Assembly (NCBI RefSeq): GCF_001468005.1
Contig: NZ_LNYY01000019.1
Coordinates: forward strand, 1,857,070-1,921,069
Direction of reading: 5' to 3'
Source of the DNA: Legionella steelei
GTDB taxonomy: Bacteria; Pseudomonadota; Gammaproteobacteria; Legionellales; Legionellaceae
Length of the DNA: 64,000 nucleotides
This document shows, in pieces, positions 1-9,490 of the stretch. Below the pieces are notes generated by a model. The model saw only the letters and a program-made list of their open reading frames with translations. It was not told the origin of the DNA and ran no database searches. A program made the position numbers and the translations under genes. Each line of letters begins with the position of its first letter. Position 1 is the stretch's first letter.

Positions 1-213
1 GTCCATAACCAGTAAGCCTAGTTGCTCTTTTGGACATGACCTCAAAAGTATCCTAAGATTCGTTAGAGATGTATAAAAATGGCAAATTAAGTTTGAGTTG
101 ATAAATAATTCCAGAATCTCTATGGTTTTCGACTAATTAACGAATTAATTATTATTAAATAGATAACACCTATCGAAGCCGCAGTGGTTATTATTTAATA
201 AAATTTCATAAGA

Positions 214-1809
214 ATGGGTTTACGGATTTTTTTAATGAATAATCATGTTCTGGACGCTGAAAAAACACCCTTTTTGAGTTTAAGACAAGAGCTTATTTGT
301 CACATTTTATTAGTATTAATTCCTTTTGTTTTAATATCTATATTAGTAATGCATTTTACTGATAATCATTTTATTTATACTTTAGATGACCCATATATCC
401 ATTTGACTCTAGCTAAAAATATTTGGCATGGATTTTATGGCATTAATATAGGTGAAGTATCTGCCCCATCATCAAGTATCCTGTGGCCCTTTTTATTATC
501 ACCGTTCTCTATCTTTGGCAGTTATTTTGAATTTGTTCCATTATTTATCAATTTATTATGCCTGGCTGGATTAGTGCATTTATTATTGTTGATTTTTAAA
601 GACATACCGATTAAGTCGCGGGTTTTATTAATTTTTATAATTTTGCTTTCAATTAATGGTTATGGACTTGTTTTTACTGGTATGGAACATAATTTACAAA
701 TTTTCTTAATCGTATTAGGTGTCTACCCTCTATATAAAGAAAAATGGTGCATTCAAACCAGCGCCCCCCCCAATTATCAGATGATTGCTTTGGTGGTATT
801 GCCTATGGTGCGTTATGAAGGTTTAGCGATATCAATTCCTATATTATGTTATCTTTTCTATAAAGGTTATCGCTTAAAGGCTTCTATTGGGCTGATATCG
901 ATTTTATTTATTCTCGGTTTGTTTAGTACTTTTTTATATTACCAAGGATTGGGTTTGCTACCCAGCTCAATTACTGCGAAATACATTCCAATCGTTAGTA
1001 ACTTAAAAGTAAACGTACGGCAATATATTTACTTATTGTTAGTCATCGTAGCCATAGAAATAATTTTATGGAAAAAAGATCCGCAACTTGCTTTAGTTGT
1101 TTTTTTTACTAGCATGCTGCATTTTTTATTTGGCCACTTTGGCGGGTTTGGAAGATATGAAGCTTATTTTGTTTTATTTATTGTTATCTTAGCAGTACGC
1201 TTGCTAATTGACCTTGATTTGCCAATCTTTCCAACAGTCTTTGCATTACCCGTTATTTGTTATTCTCTCTTCCTCATTAATTTTTTAATCCCTCTTGCAT
1301 CTGCAAATATTTTCTATCAACAAGTGCAAATGGCTAATATTTTCCGTTTGTTAAATGACCCAGTTGCAGTCAATGACGTAGGTTTAATCTCCTTTCGTAG
1401 CCATGGAAAATATGTACTTGACCTTTATGGTTTGGGCTCAACTGCATCGCAAAAAAGTCGTATTGCACAACTCAATCGTGCAAGCTCAGATTGGATAAGT
1501 GACTTGATGAGCAAAGAAAATGTTAAATATGCCTTTATCTTTGATCAGTGGTTTCCATACAAACCAAGTTCTTGGATTAAAGTTGGGAAACTCAAAGTAA
1601 AGGTTATGCGCGTGGTGATAACCTTTGCTACCGTTACCATGTATGCAGTGGACCCCATTCACGCCCAAAAATTATTTGCCGCACTAAAATCATATGAACC
1701 CTATATCAACAAAGATAAAGTTGAACTTATTATCTACTTTGGGGAAGGACCGGGTCCGGTCCGCCCCCATCTCAGAAAGAGTGAACTACATTCATGGAAA
1801 CGTTATTAG
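214..1809 (+). CDS. Polytopic membrane protein, GT-C-type glycosyltransferase-like
   Basis: A 531-residue protein with many hydrophobic helices. Near residues 55-90 it has a DDPYIH motif followed by a G-x-Y-G...GE...S-S-x-LWP loop. This is the layout of the first periplasmic loop of GT-C-fold lipid-linked sugar transferases (mannosyl/arabinosyltransferase type), where the Asp pair binds metal or donor phosphate. A hydrophilic C-terminal part of about 150 residues follows. Family knowledge suggests transfer of a sugar from a polyprenyl donor at the inner membrane; the substrate is unknown. ATG at 235 is an alternative start, as neither has a strong ribosome site. The last codons overlap the next gene, which starts at 1794, so the first four genes probably form one transcript. 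Confidence 0.65.
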   Translation: MGLRIFLMNNHVLDAEKTPFLSLRQELICHILLVLIPFVLISILVMHFTDNHFIYTLDDPYIHLTLAKNIWHGFYGINIGEVSAPSSSILWPFLLSPFSIFGSYFEFVPLFINLLCLAGLVHLLLLIFKDIPIKSRVLLIFIILLSINGYGLVFTGMEHNLQIFLIVLGVYPLYKEKWCIQTSAPPNYQMIALVVLPMVRYEGLAISIPILCYLFYKGYRLKASIGLISILFILGLFSTFLYYQGLGLLPSSITAKYIPIVSNLKVNVRQYIYLLLVIVAIEIILWKKDPQLALVVFFTSMLHFLFGHFGGFGRYEAYFVLFIVILAVRLLIDLDLPIFPTVFALPVICYSLFLINFLIPLASANIFYQQVQMANIFRLLNDPVAVNDVGLISFRSHGKYVLDLYGLGSTASQKSRIAQLNRASSDWISDLMSKENVKYAFIFDQWFPYKPSSWIKVGKLKVKVMRVVITFATVTMYAVDPIHAQKLFAALKSYEPYINKDKVELIIYFGEGPGPVRPHLRKSELHSWKRY

Positions 1810-2123
1810 ATAATGTTAAATTGCTAAAGCAGATTATGAAAATTCAAACTGTTTTTGCCAGTGCACACCTTGATCAGCGGGTTTTTATACAACTTGCCGT
1901 GAATGAAGTACATAAGATCACCCCGGCGACCGAAACAGTAGTGGAGTTAGTCCAAGGGAGTTTCATGGTTTATAAGGCAATGACTGGAACCGTTACTGAT
2001 TATCATGAGCTAAAATTGCCTATTGAAAAGAGTATTTCAGGACGCTGTATTCTCACTAATCAAGTGTTAATCTCTCACGATAAAGAATGTATTTTTAGAC
2101 GCAATAATTTAAAAGGTGCTTAG
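1794..2123 (+). CDS. Short GAF-domain protein (possibly truncated)
   Basis: 109 residues. The segment from about residue 40 (ATETVVELV) through the PIEKSISGRC motif to LISHD has the strand-helix pattern of the first half of a GAF sensor domain. GAF domains usually run about 150 residues, and here the reading stops before the second half. The start overlaps the preceding gene by 16 bases, and its stop TAG abuts the ATG of the epimerase gene at 2124. That spacing implies translational coupling. Either this is a minimal GAF protein or the rest was lost. Ligand and partner are unknown. Confidence 0.5.
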   Translation: METLLDNVKLLKQIMKIQTVFASAHLDQRVFIQLAVNEVHKITPATETVVELVQGSFMVYKAMTGTVTDYHELKLPIEKSISGRCILTNQVLISHDKECIFRRNNLKGA

Positions 2124-3227
2124 ATGAACATTACGGAAATTCATATTGCGCAATTAACGATTCCATTAATTCGTCCATTTATAACGGCCGTAAGACGCAC
2201 TGAATGCGTTGAGGATGTGGTCATCATAATTAAAACGGATAGTGGCAATCTAGGTTATGGTTCCGCAGCGTCAACTCCAGCCATCACTGGCGACAATACG
2301 GAATCGATTATCAATGCAGTTAAAGCCATTCTGGGGCCACAGTTAATTGGACGCAGTATTTCTGAACTGAATGTATTGCTCCAAATGAATAACCAAGCCA
2401 TCGCAGGTAATACTTCTGCAAAGGCGGCCATTGATATGGCATTGCATGATTTGTTTGCCCAATACTGTGGTTTACCTCTTTATAAATTGCTGGGAGGGAA
2501 TACGAACAGTATTAGTTCGTGTATTACTATAAGCGTTAAAGAGATTGATGCAATGGTGCAGGATGCAGTTGAGCTGGCCAATCAAGGACACCAAACCATT
2601 AAAATAAAATTAGGCTTAAATCCAATTGAAGACATCCAACGCGTCCAAGCAATTCGCCGCGCAGTAGGCAATTCCATCACCTTACTTGTAGATGCCAATC
2701 AAGGATGGTCTTATGATGAAACCTTAAAGGTTATTGATGCTTTGCAACAACAGCATTTGCATATTCCGATGATCGAACAACCTATTAACGCACGGGATCT
2801 ACCGCACTTAAAGACTATTAGCGAACAAGTTGAATGTCTCATCATTGCCGACGAGGCTTGTTTTTCCCCTGAGGATACACTGAATATTGCCAAAATTAAT
2901 GCCTGTGATGGTGTCAATATTAAGTTGATGAAATCGGGGGGCCTTGAGAATGCTCAGGCCATTTATCATATTGCTAAAGCCGCACACATGAAAATAATGG
3001 TCGGTTGTATGTTGGAATCGCCAATTGGGGTTGCTGCAATAGCCAGTTTTGCTGTAAGTAAGCCAGATATTGCCTACGCAGACCTTGATCCTATTTACTT
3101 GATTCGTGACAATTATATTTCTGGTGGGGCACAACGTCTTGGCAATAAAATCATCTTGTCAGACAAACCAGGCTTAGGAATTGAAGGCATTGCCCAGGGA
3201 TTAAATAAGATTGGAGTGATCCATTAA
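2124..3227 (+). CDS. Dipeptide epimerase (L-Ala-D/L-Glu epimerase type), enolase superfamily
   Basis: 367 residues with the muconate-lactonizing-type enolase-superfamily layout. There is an N-terminal capping domain, then a barrel with the K-x-K acid/base pair in TIKIKLG, a metal Asp in LLVDANQGW, metal Glu in IEQP and IADEA, and the opposite-face Lys in KLMKSGG. This combination is typical of L-Ala-D/L-Glu epimerases (YcjG/YkfB family), which epimerise dipeptides from murein recycling. The gene abuts the GAF gene upstream and overlaps the permease downstream by one base, so the epimerase and permease probably handle the same imported dipeptides. Exact specificity cannot be read from the sequence. 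Confidence 0.85.
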   Translation: MNITEIHIAQLTIPLIRPFITAVRRTECVEDVVIIIKTDSGNLGYGSAASTPAITGDNTESIINAVKAILGPQLIGRSISELNVLLQMNNQAIAGNTSAKAAIDMALHDLFAQYCGLPLYKLLGGNTNSISSCITISVKEIDAMVQDAVELANQGHQTIKIKLGLNPIEDIQRVQAIRRAVGNSITLLVDANQGWSYDETLKVIDALQQQHLHIPMIEQPINARDLPHLKTISEQVECLIIADEACFSPEDTLNIAKINACDGVNIKLMKSGGLENAQAIYHIAKAAHMKIMVGCMLESPIGVAAIASFAVSKPDIAYADLDPIYLIRDNYISGGAQRLGNKIILSDKPGLGIEGIAQGLNKIGVIH

Positions 3228-4513
3228 TGTCTTTTTACATGCAGTTAGCCAGTTTAGTCATTATTGTTCTTTATGTCGTGATGTTATTTCGCAATGTTGA
3301 TCCTTTAATCGCGACGGCACTCTGTGTTGGCCTAGGCTATTTGTGGAATCTAAGCAGCCCCATTGCCATCGGCAATTCTATGGCTGCAGCTTTAGGCTCA
3401 TTCATGGCCTTAGTTGGTTTTATTATCATGTTAGGCCATGGCTTAGGTGAGGTCTTAACGCATACCCAAGTCAGTCATACCTTGGTGCACCAAATTGTTT
3501 ATGGGATTGGGGTTAATACACAACGACGAGCTAAAATTGGCATAGTACTTTCGTCGTTTGTCATTGTCGGTTTGCTTGGCACCTTGGCTGGAGGATTGGC
3601 TATTTTAGCACCTAGCTTACGCCCTATTGCAGGTTCAGTGGGGCTCTCACGCCCAAGTTTGGCGGTGTTAATGCAGGCTTCGGCTGAAGAAGCTTTAATT
3701 ATTGGGCCTTTTGCGCCGCCAGTAGTGGCTTTACTGGGCATTACCGGACTAAATTATCAGTCTGTCCTTTTATATGCATCTCTCCCAGTAGCCATAATTA
3801 CTTTAATGACTACATGGGTTATGGCTAACCAATTACAGCGACAATATGCACATGAGTCTTGCGAAGACGAGGACACCTCAGAGCCATTTGTTCCCAATAA
3901 ACAGCAAAAGCGCGCCACATTACTTTTTTTGCTCTCCTTTATGGCGTGCATCGTCTATGGTTTATTGACTCAGGCCAAAACCTCCTACGTTATTTTTGTT
4001 ATGTTATTGCTCGCGCTGCTTACTGGATTAGCGAGTAAATTAAGCTTAAAACAAATTTTTAAATTGTTAGTTGAAGGAATGCGCAAAAGCCTGCATCTCT
4101 TCTTTTTGTTTATTTTGTTTGATCCTTTTATGGTTTTGATTCATCAGGCAGGGGGATTTAATGCCTTAACCGAACTATTAACCCCATTAATTAATTTAGG
4201 TGGCAAACCTGTATTGTCGATGTTAATTGGCTTCACTGGAGCGTTTGGCATGCCAGGCGCTGCTGAAGCAACCATTAAAATGTTACATCAGCTTTTTTCG
4301 TCTAGTGTAGTGCAGATGCAATTGCCGATGATAACGTTTGCGTTATGCATGATCTTCGCAACCCGTGTTACTAATTATGCCTATCCAGGAGCGAATATGT
4401 TTGCAGCCATGGGTTTTGCTGGCAGCGAAAATGTTAAAGCAATGATACAAAACGGACTCGCCGTGACTGCCGTACAAGTCTTATTTCTCGTTATATATAG
4501 TTTATTTCTATAA
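3227..4513 (+). CDS. Multi-spanning permease (ion-transporter-like), substrate unknown
   Basis: 428 residues with about 11-12 hydrophobic segments. Two related halves are each marked by a small-residue/Pro re-entrant-type loop (ASAEEALIIGPFAPPV at about 148-163, and a GMPGAAEAT motif near 345). That two-loop design resembles the GntP/citrate-type ion transporter superfamily. It overlaps the dipeptide epimerase by one base, which suggests uptake of a dipeptide or carboxylate used by that enzyme. No family name can be assigned securely. It ends the cluster that starts at 214. Confidence 0.7.
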   Translation: MSFYMQLASLVIIVLYVVMLFRNVDPLIATALCVGLGYLWNLSSPIAIGNSMAAALGSFMALVGFIIMLGHGLGEVLTHTQVSHTLVHQIVYGIGVNTQRRAKIGIVLSSFVIVGLLGTLAGGLAILAPSLRPIAGSVGLSRPSLAVLMQASAEEALIIGPFAPPVVALLGITGLNYQSVLLYASLPVAIITLMTTWVMANQLQRQYAHESCEDEDTSEPFVPNKQQKRATLLFLLSFMACIVYGLLTQAKTSYVIFVMLLLALLTGLASKLSLKQIFKLLVEGMRKSLHLFFLFILFDPFMVLIHQAGGFNALTELLTPLINLGGKPVLSMLIGFTGAFGMPGAAEATIKMLHQLFSSSVVQMQLPMITFALCMIFATRVTNYAYPGANMFAAMGFAGSENVKAMIQNGLAVTAVQVLFLVIYSLFL

Positions 4514-4551
4514 TTCTGAGCCGATGTCAGCATAAGAGTAGAGTCTGTTTT

Positions 4552-4890
4552 TTATATTTTTAGTCCGAATATAAGTTCTTCAGGCTCCGCCAATGCTTCT
4601 ACCCGAGCATATGAGACGTGACGCGCAGGCCCATGCAAAACATCAACTCCGCCTTGCTGATAAGGCGCATCCGAATAACTGGCAGTCCAGGCATTATGTG
4701 CAGCTACAGCCAATGCTTCTTTACTATGCTGATTATAAGGATGTTTTCCAGGGTGCTGGAAGTGCACGCGTTGTGGATATCCTGGGTCACTAGAATACAG
4801 GGTTGCATCTGACTTAGGGCCTCCCGCCGCATCCGCGTCTTCGATTTGCAAATGTCCATTACGGATATAACAAATATAGTTAAGTGCCAT
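4552..4890 (-). CDS. Hypothetical protein, 112 residues
   Basis: Not recognised. The start is well supported: AGGAG lies about eight bases ahead of ATG at 4890. The protein is soluble, rich in His, Ala and Tyr, with no signal peptide or membrane segment. It carries a QHPGKHPYNQHS stretch near residues 44-55. It is convergent with the permease gene, so it is a separate unit. Two shorter plus-strand frames overlap it but lack ribosome sites and look like shadows. Confidence 0.6.
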   Translation of the reverse strand: MALNYICYIRNGHLQIEDADAAGGPKSDATLYSSDPGYPQRVHFQHPGKHPYNQHSKEALAVAAHNAWTASYSDAPYQQGGVDVLHGPARHVSYARVEALAEPEELIFGLKI

Positions 4891-5118
4891 GTTTATTCTC
4901 CTATTAGGGGTGAATATCGCAATTTACTAAATTTAAAAAGAAATTATCCATTATTGCGACACATCTAAATTCAGAAATCCTCTGGATCTGACCACAGATC
5001 TGTTGAATAATGATTCGTCAATAGTTTAAGCTCTTGTTATACTCTTTCGCATAAAATATGCAACAGGATTTAGCACGCGTAGGCAGGGCTAAACGAAGTG
5101 CAGCCCAACAAAAAGAAC

Positions 5119-6297
5119 TCATACTCTCTTGAGTGTCAACAAAGTAATTTCAGAAGGAACGCCAAAGCGATTAGCTGGTCCCCAATAACCAGTTCCAGGG
5201 TTTACGTAGAGCTGTAAATTCCCATGTTGGTTGGCTCTACGATAATATTTATACGCCAAAGGAAGTAATAAATTAAATGGGAAAAACTGCCCAGCATGAG
5301 TATGTCCAGAAAGTTGCAGATTAACACCTAATTTTTCCGCCTCAAAACACACATCAGGCCTATGCGCTAATAGTATTTTAAATTGCGTTATCTCATCAGA
5401 TTGCAGTGCTTTCTCGATGTTCGGTTTATGGCTGTGATGAAAGTGACCACCAATATGATCAGTAACACCTGCAATCAATATATTAATACCATTCGCATGA
5501 ATCACTTTATGCTCATTAATTAATGGCTGAAATCCTAATTGCTTTACTTTATCCAGCCAACCCTCTATTCCCCAATAGTATTCATGATTACCCGTCACAT
5601 AATAGATGCCATGACGTGCTTCAAGCCGGGCCAAAGGCTCCAGATGTTGCTCAATTGATTCAGCTGTTGCATCGGCAAGATCACCGGTAACCACAATAAA
5701 ATCAGGGTTGGCGGCATTAGCCAGCTTCACAACGCGATCAACATAAAATTGGCGAATAGTAGGACCAACATGCAAGTCACTGATTTGAATTATGGTCATG
5801 TCATCTAATTCTTGGGGTACATTGTTCGTAGAAATAGTAATCTTTTTTACCTTCGGTCCTCCAAGCGCCCCCAAGAAGCCTATTCCTGCAAAACAAGCGG
5901 ATAAGATTAAAAGAAAATAATTGATTTTCTGATGCACAGAAACCAGAGCCACAGGATTGTGGGCAGAGGAATTAAAAATCATCTGCACGACATAATTTCC
6001 GAGAAAAATGACATCAAGAGGAATAGATAATAAAATGAACGTAGCCCAAAGCCCCATCATTAAAGTACCAAACCAGATAATTAACCGAAACCAGAGTCGC
6101 TCAACCCAATCCGGATGAGCATGATAAGCAAATAACCAGCCTATCATCACCAAAAACAGTAAGAGGCTGCATGGCACAATCAATAACTCATGAGCCGGAA
6201 AAGTTTGAATCGCCTTATAGTAGGTATAGCTCCAAAGACTCGCAATTATTAAAAAAAATCTCATTCTTTTCATCCTTAACCTCAGGGTATAAACCAC
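5119..6297 (-). CDS. Membrane-anchored calcineurin-type metallophosphoesterase
   Basis: 392 residues. About four membrane helices occupy residues 10-145, followed by a phosphoesterase domain with the full metal signature: SDLH (D174, H176), GD at 205-206, GNHE at 236-239, a His at about 312 in LAHRP, and GHTHAGQ at 331-337. The design matches YkuE/YaeI-type enzymes that act on membrane-associated substrates such as lipid-linked phosphates. It is probably located in the inner membrane with the catalytic domain anchored there. The gene stands alone, flanked by intergenic repeat DNA. An internal ATG at residue 9 is an alternative start. Confidence 0.88.
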   Translation of the reverse strand: MVYTLRLRMKRMRFFLIIASLWSYTYYKAIQTFPAHELLIVPCSLLLFLVMIGWLFAYHAHPDWVERLWFRLIIWFGTLMMGLWATFILLSIPLDVIFLGNYVVQMIFNSSAHNPVALVSVHQKINYFLLILSACFAGIGFLGALGGPKVKKITISTNNVPQELDDMTIIQISDLHVGPTIRQFYVDRVVKLANAANPDFIVVTGDLADATAESIEQHLEPLARLEARHGIYYVTGNHEYYWGIEGWLDKVKQLGFQPLINEHKVIHANGINILIAGVTDHIGGHFHHSHKPNIEKALQSDEITQFKILLAHRPDVCFEAEKLGVNLQLSGHTHAGQFFPFNLLLPLAYKYYRRANQHGNLQLYVNPGTGYWGPANRFGVPSEITLLTLKRV

Positions 6298-6564
6298 TCA
6301 TTTTTAAAACTCAGCAAGGTGGCAACTGTCTTGAATTAAAAATTTAAGGCAGTTGCTACGCTTGCTGGTAGTCAAAAAGTAGCCAGGATAAAGCAAAGCC
6401 ATAACCGGGTTGCAGATAAAAAATCAGGCTCTGCTCCCCGGGTTCGGCTTCGCTTTACCCAGGCTACAATTTAGCAAGTTGAGCGAAACAGTGCAGCCCA
6501 ACAAAAAGAATTTAAATCAGGCTATAGATTAAATAATGGTAGTGCAGTAGCAGAGCAATACCTC
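6298..6564. repeat. Intergenic imperfect inverted-repeat DNA
   Basis: No gene seen. Positions about 6379-6473 hold a GTAGCC...CCGGGTTG arm and a CCCGGGTTCGG...CAGGCTAC arm that can fold on each other. Related arms recur at 20,401, 56,096 and 59,905. It looks like a dispersed palindromic element between genes. Confidence 0.5.
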
Positions 6565-7071
6565 TTATTTGGGTGGCACTATATTAGCTGAACACGTATC
6601 TGCAATTGAATAAATACCTTCTTTGTATTGTTGATCCGTCATCGAATCTGATTGTTTAAAAAGATCTAATAGCTTAGGCTGCGCACATTGACAAAAATCA
6701 GCTACCATTTTTTGCTCTTTATCTGACGATTTGTCTTTACTAACATTCAACATGTTTTTGCAAGCACTCATCATGTCAGAGTCCGTTGTATTTGTATCTA
6801 AATTATCTGTTGCATAATGTAACAAAGCATTAAAGAAGCATGTCTTTGTTATTTTATTACTATCTTCATTGTTATGATTACTCTTAAGTTGCTCGACCAT
6901 ACAATCACACATCGTTTCATTAAATTTTTTATATTCTGGAGTGTTATTTTCAGGTGTATCATGCTTGGTTATCGCTTTCATGCAGGATTGAAAATTCGCA
7001 TCCTGCTCAGCAAAAATTGGGGCTGATAAAATACAGAAAGAAAACAAAATCAACAGTTTTTTTATTATCAT
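6565..7071 (-). CDS. Small secreted Cys-containing protein
   Basis: 168 residues from ATG at 7071, chosen because AAAGGGA lies about nine bases upstream and a clean signal peptide follows (MIIKKLLILFSFCILSAPIF then an AEQ cleavage region). A longer frame reaching 7176 has no ribosome site. The mature part has about eight Cys spaced in C-x-C or single positions (CDCM, CQCA), which suggests disulphides in the periplasm. The family is not recognised. Two Cys-x-Cys-containing segments about 90 residues apart may be an internal duplication. Confidence 0.7.
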   Translation of the reverse strand: MIIKKLLILFSFCILSAPIFAEQDANFQSCMKAITKHDTPENNTPEYKKFNETMCDCMVEQLKSNHNNEDSNKITKTCFFNALLHYATDNLDTNTTDSDMMSACKNMLNVSKDKSSDKEQKMVADFCQCAQPKLLDLFKQSDSMTDQQYKEGIYSIADTCSANIVPPK

Positions 7072-7190
7072 GATTACATTCCCTTTGTTTAAAAGATAAA
7101 TACCATAGAGTAAGTGTAGTAGTATTTTGTCTTTCAGATGACAACAAGCGTAGGCTGGGCTGAAAGCCCAGCACAAGTATGTATCATTTC

Positions 7191-7988
7191 TTAGTTGAGC
7201 TTTGCAGTTCTCTCTAAAGTAGGAGCTCCATTTTTAATTTGGTATGTATTCAATATCTTTTGCCAGAAGAATATTAGATAAAGGCTGCTTATCACTAAAA
7301 AAATCAGGGATAACATTTTTAATAATAACCCCACGTTGAGTGTCATTGGTGTTTTGCGATAATAGCCATAAGCACCAATTAGGCCACAACTACTCCCTAA
7401 TAATGCGCCGGCCACCACATCGGCTAACCAGTGAGCATCTAATAAGATGCGTGCACTCACTACCGCTATGAGTATCACAATAAAAAGAATCAGCGTTATT
7501 TTCTGTTTTGCAGAAGAAAAATAAGGAGTAATCAGCGCATATAAAAAAACCAGATAAGCACTACAAAGAGTTACATGTCCGCTTGGGAAGGAAAAATTTT
7601 TAAGTACTGCCGTCATAGCACCAGGGCGAGGAGAGGCGATAACGATTTTGAAAACAAAAGCTAAGATTGCTGCAAGAGCAATAACCCCAAACAGATATAA
7701 TGCCAATCGCGTTTTTTGTTGATAAATCAGCCAGGCACTGTTTATTGCAAACACAGGGATAATGACTTTCTTATCTCCTAAAAGACAGATGAAGATAGCA
7801 ACTAAATCCAGAAAAGAAGTTCTCAGTTGATGAGCGAATTGATAAGTTGCTGTATTAATAAAAAAAATAGACCCTTGCCATTTAATGATAAGTGCTAATA
7901 ACAAAAATCCTACACTGCATATAAAAAAGAGAATAAGACGTCGAGCTTGCTTACGTTGCATTGCTAATAAATTGAATGATGACTCCAT
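7191..7988 (-). CDS. PAP2-superfamily membrane phosphatase
   Basis: 265 residues from ATG at 7988, which has TAGGAAAATA just ahead; the frame is open further upstream without support. Six hydrophobic helices surround the three-part acid phosphatase signature: K-x6-RP (K114 to P122), PSGH at 135-138, and SR-x5-H-type (R180, H186 within ARILLDAHWLADV). This family removes phosphate from lipid phosphates such as phosphatidylglycerophosphate or undecaprenyl diphosphate. It is likely an inner-membrane enzyme facing the periplasm. Specificity cannot be resolved. Confidence 0.88.
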   Translation of the reverse strand: MESSFNLLAMQRKQARRLILFFICSVGFLLLALIIKWQGSIFFINTATYQFAHQLRTSFLDLVAIFICLLGDKKVIIPVFAINSAWLIYQQKTRLALYLFGVIALAAILAFVFKIVIASPRPGAMTAVLKNFSFPSGHVTLCSAYLVFLYALITPYFSSAKQKITLILFIVILIAVVSARILLDAHWLADVVAGALLGSSCGLIGAYGYYRKTPMTLNVGLLLKMLSLIFLVISSLYLIFFWQKILNTYQIKNGAPTLERTAKLN

Positions 7989-8222
7989 TATTTTCCTATA
8001 AAAGATTAAAAGACAATTTGCGTTACATAGCGAGTATGTCAATCCCAGGTGCATCTTTATCAGTAAATCACCTTGCTGACTCTATTGTTTTCTACCATAA
8101 AGATATTATGAATAGTTGAATAGCTCAATAGCAAGGTGGCGCGGTTGCAAGCAAGCGTAAGCGGATCCCTATCCCTGGGCGATACATGGGCCAGACCTAC
8201 ACATGCCAACTTTGAACAGGTT

Positions 8223-9164
8223 CTATACAGAATAAGCCGCACGATGAGAATAAGAAACTTCATCATCAGCAATCGGAACTTCATAGCCTTTTTCTAGTGC
8301 ATGGCGGCGCAGTACAATTGCATTATGAATTGCTTCCGTTATTTGTTTGGTGCTATGCACTAAGCCTGGTCTTTGTTGACGCATATTATTAAGTATCTCT
8401 AGTATGCGCTCGGTAATTACATCAGGGTCATCGCTTGAAAAAATAGCTGAATAATTCTTTAAGATTTCCATAGTGAGAATGAGGTGACCAGTTCGACCAT
8501 GGCCGTGTTTACAGTGGACAAAGACAGGATGTTCGACTGAAATCTTAAAAATCTTCCACAGTATCTCTTTTTTCTGATCATTTGGATCAATATTTAAATC
8601 AATGTAACTCCCGTCTTTTAATTCAATACCAATTACCCCTACACGTTGATTATTTCCTTCAGTGCTCACTGTGATTTCAGATTCAGTAAATATATTGGGT
8701 TTTGACTCCTCATGTCCATGATGAAAAACATAACTACCGCCGAGATGTTTCCTCGTAACATGATAAGGTCCAACATCATAACTCTTTTTTTTCATGTAAT
8801 AATTTAAAAAATCAACACCTGAAGGACAAGTATCTAATTCAGAGACACGATTACCTATTGCGATGATGTATGCTATAGGTGGGTCGCGAAATAGAGTGTC
8901 TTTAAAGAAACGAATCAAATCATCTGCATTTTTGGGACCAGCTGTAGCAGAAAAATTAGTGTTAGGAATGCTATTTGAAGGGCGAATAAACGATTTGTCC
9001 TTAATTCTTGCATGCTCTTTGGCGTAAATTGGTCCTTTAATAAAACGTTTTTTTACTGTCCTGATTACTTGAGCAATAATTTCAGGGGAAGGTCCTACTT
9101 CTTGTTTAACCGTTGGTTTTTTATTTTTCGATAAATTTCGTTTGATTTCATGTAGAAAAAACAT
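8223..9164 (-). CDS. Protein tyrosine phosphatase-like protein, candidate Dot/Icm effector
   Basis: 313 residues. The P-loop reads VHCKHGHGRTG, with nucleophile C218 and R224. It is followed at about 260-275 by a QRPGLVHSTKQ stretch that matches the Q-loop region of classical tyrosine phosphatases. The first 80 residues are basic and not part of the fold, and no signal peptide is seen. Legionella delivers several phosphatases into host cells through Dot/Icm, so an effector role is plausible but inferred. The C-terminus (IADDEVSYSHRAAYSV) is only mildly acidic. The gene stands alone. Confidence 0.75.
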   Translation of the reverse strand: MFFLHEIKRNLSKNKKPTVKQEVGPSPEIIAQVIRTVKKRFIKGPIYAKEHARIKDKSFIRPSNSIPNTNFSATAGPKNADDLIRFFKDTLFRDPPIAYIIAIGNRVSELDTCPSGVDFLNYYMKKKSYDVGPYHVTRKHLGGSYVFHHGHEESKPNIFTESEITVSTEGNNQRVGVIGIELKDGSYIDLNIDPNDQKKEILWKIFKISVEHPVFVHCKHGHGRTGHLILTMEILKNYSAIFSSDDPDVITERILEILNNMRQQRPGLVHSTKQITEAIHNAIVLRRHALEKGYEVPIADDEVSYSHRAAYSV

Positions 9165-9490
9165 TTCTATCTCCCTAGAGAAAAAGTAATTATTTCATAA
9201 ACAGAATGTATCATAGACATATATTTTCTATTAATCGAGAGCTTAAGCGTTTTATATAATTATTAAAAATCAATGTGTTAACACGTAGGTTGAGTACACC
9301 CAACAAAACTCACTCATCAGCGAGACAAGAATTGCAATTTATTTACAATAGTTGATTGTGACAATTACATAGTTGAGGCTAATTTATTGATAAATTATGC
9401 TATTGCATCTAGATTTAAGAATAATCGAAACAATAATTAGTGTTAGGGAATCAAAACTGTTGTGTGAGTTCAAATTCAAGGAGGAAACCT
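9165..9490. other. Intergenic region upstream of the sterol-type cassette
   Basis: No gene. It contains a short GTAGGTTG...CACCCAAC inverted element near 9286-9303 and the promoter-like boxes listed separately at 9387-9415. Confidence 0.5.
9387..9415 (+). promoter_or_regulatory. Putative sigma-70 promoter for the sterol-type cassette
   Basis: TTGATA at 9387-9392 and TAGATT at 9410-9415 with a 17-base spacer, about 75 bases before the ATG at 9491. Moderate match to consensus only. Confidence 0.35.

Noticed and set aside
2808-3134. 108-residue minus-strand frame inside the epimerase
   Set aside because: Antisense to conserved enolase-superfamily motifs.
8060-8284. 74-residue minus-strand frame
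   Set aside because: Consists mainly of intergenic repeat DNA and the end of the phosphatase gene in another frame; no ribosome site.
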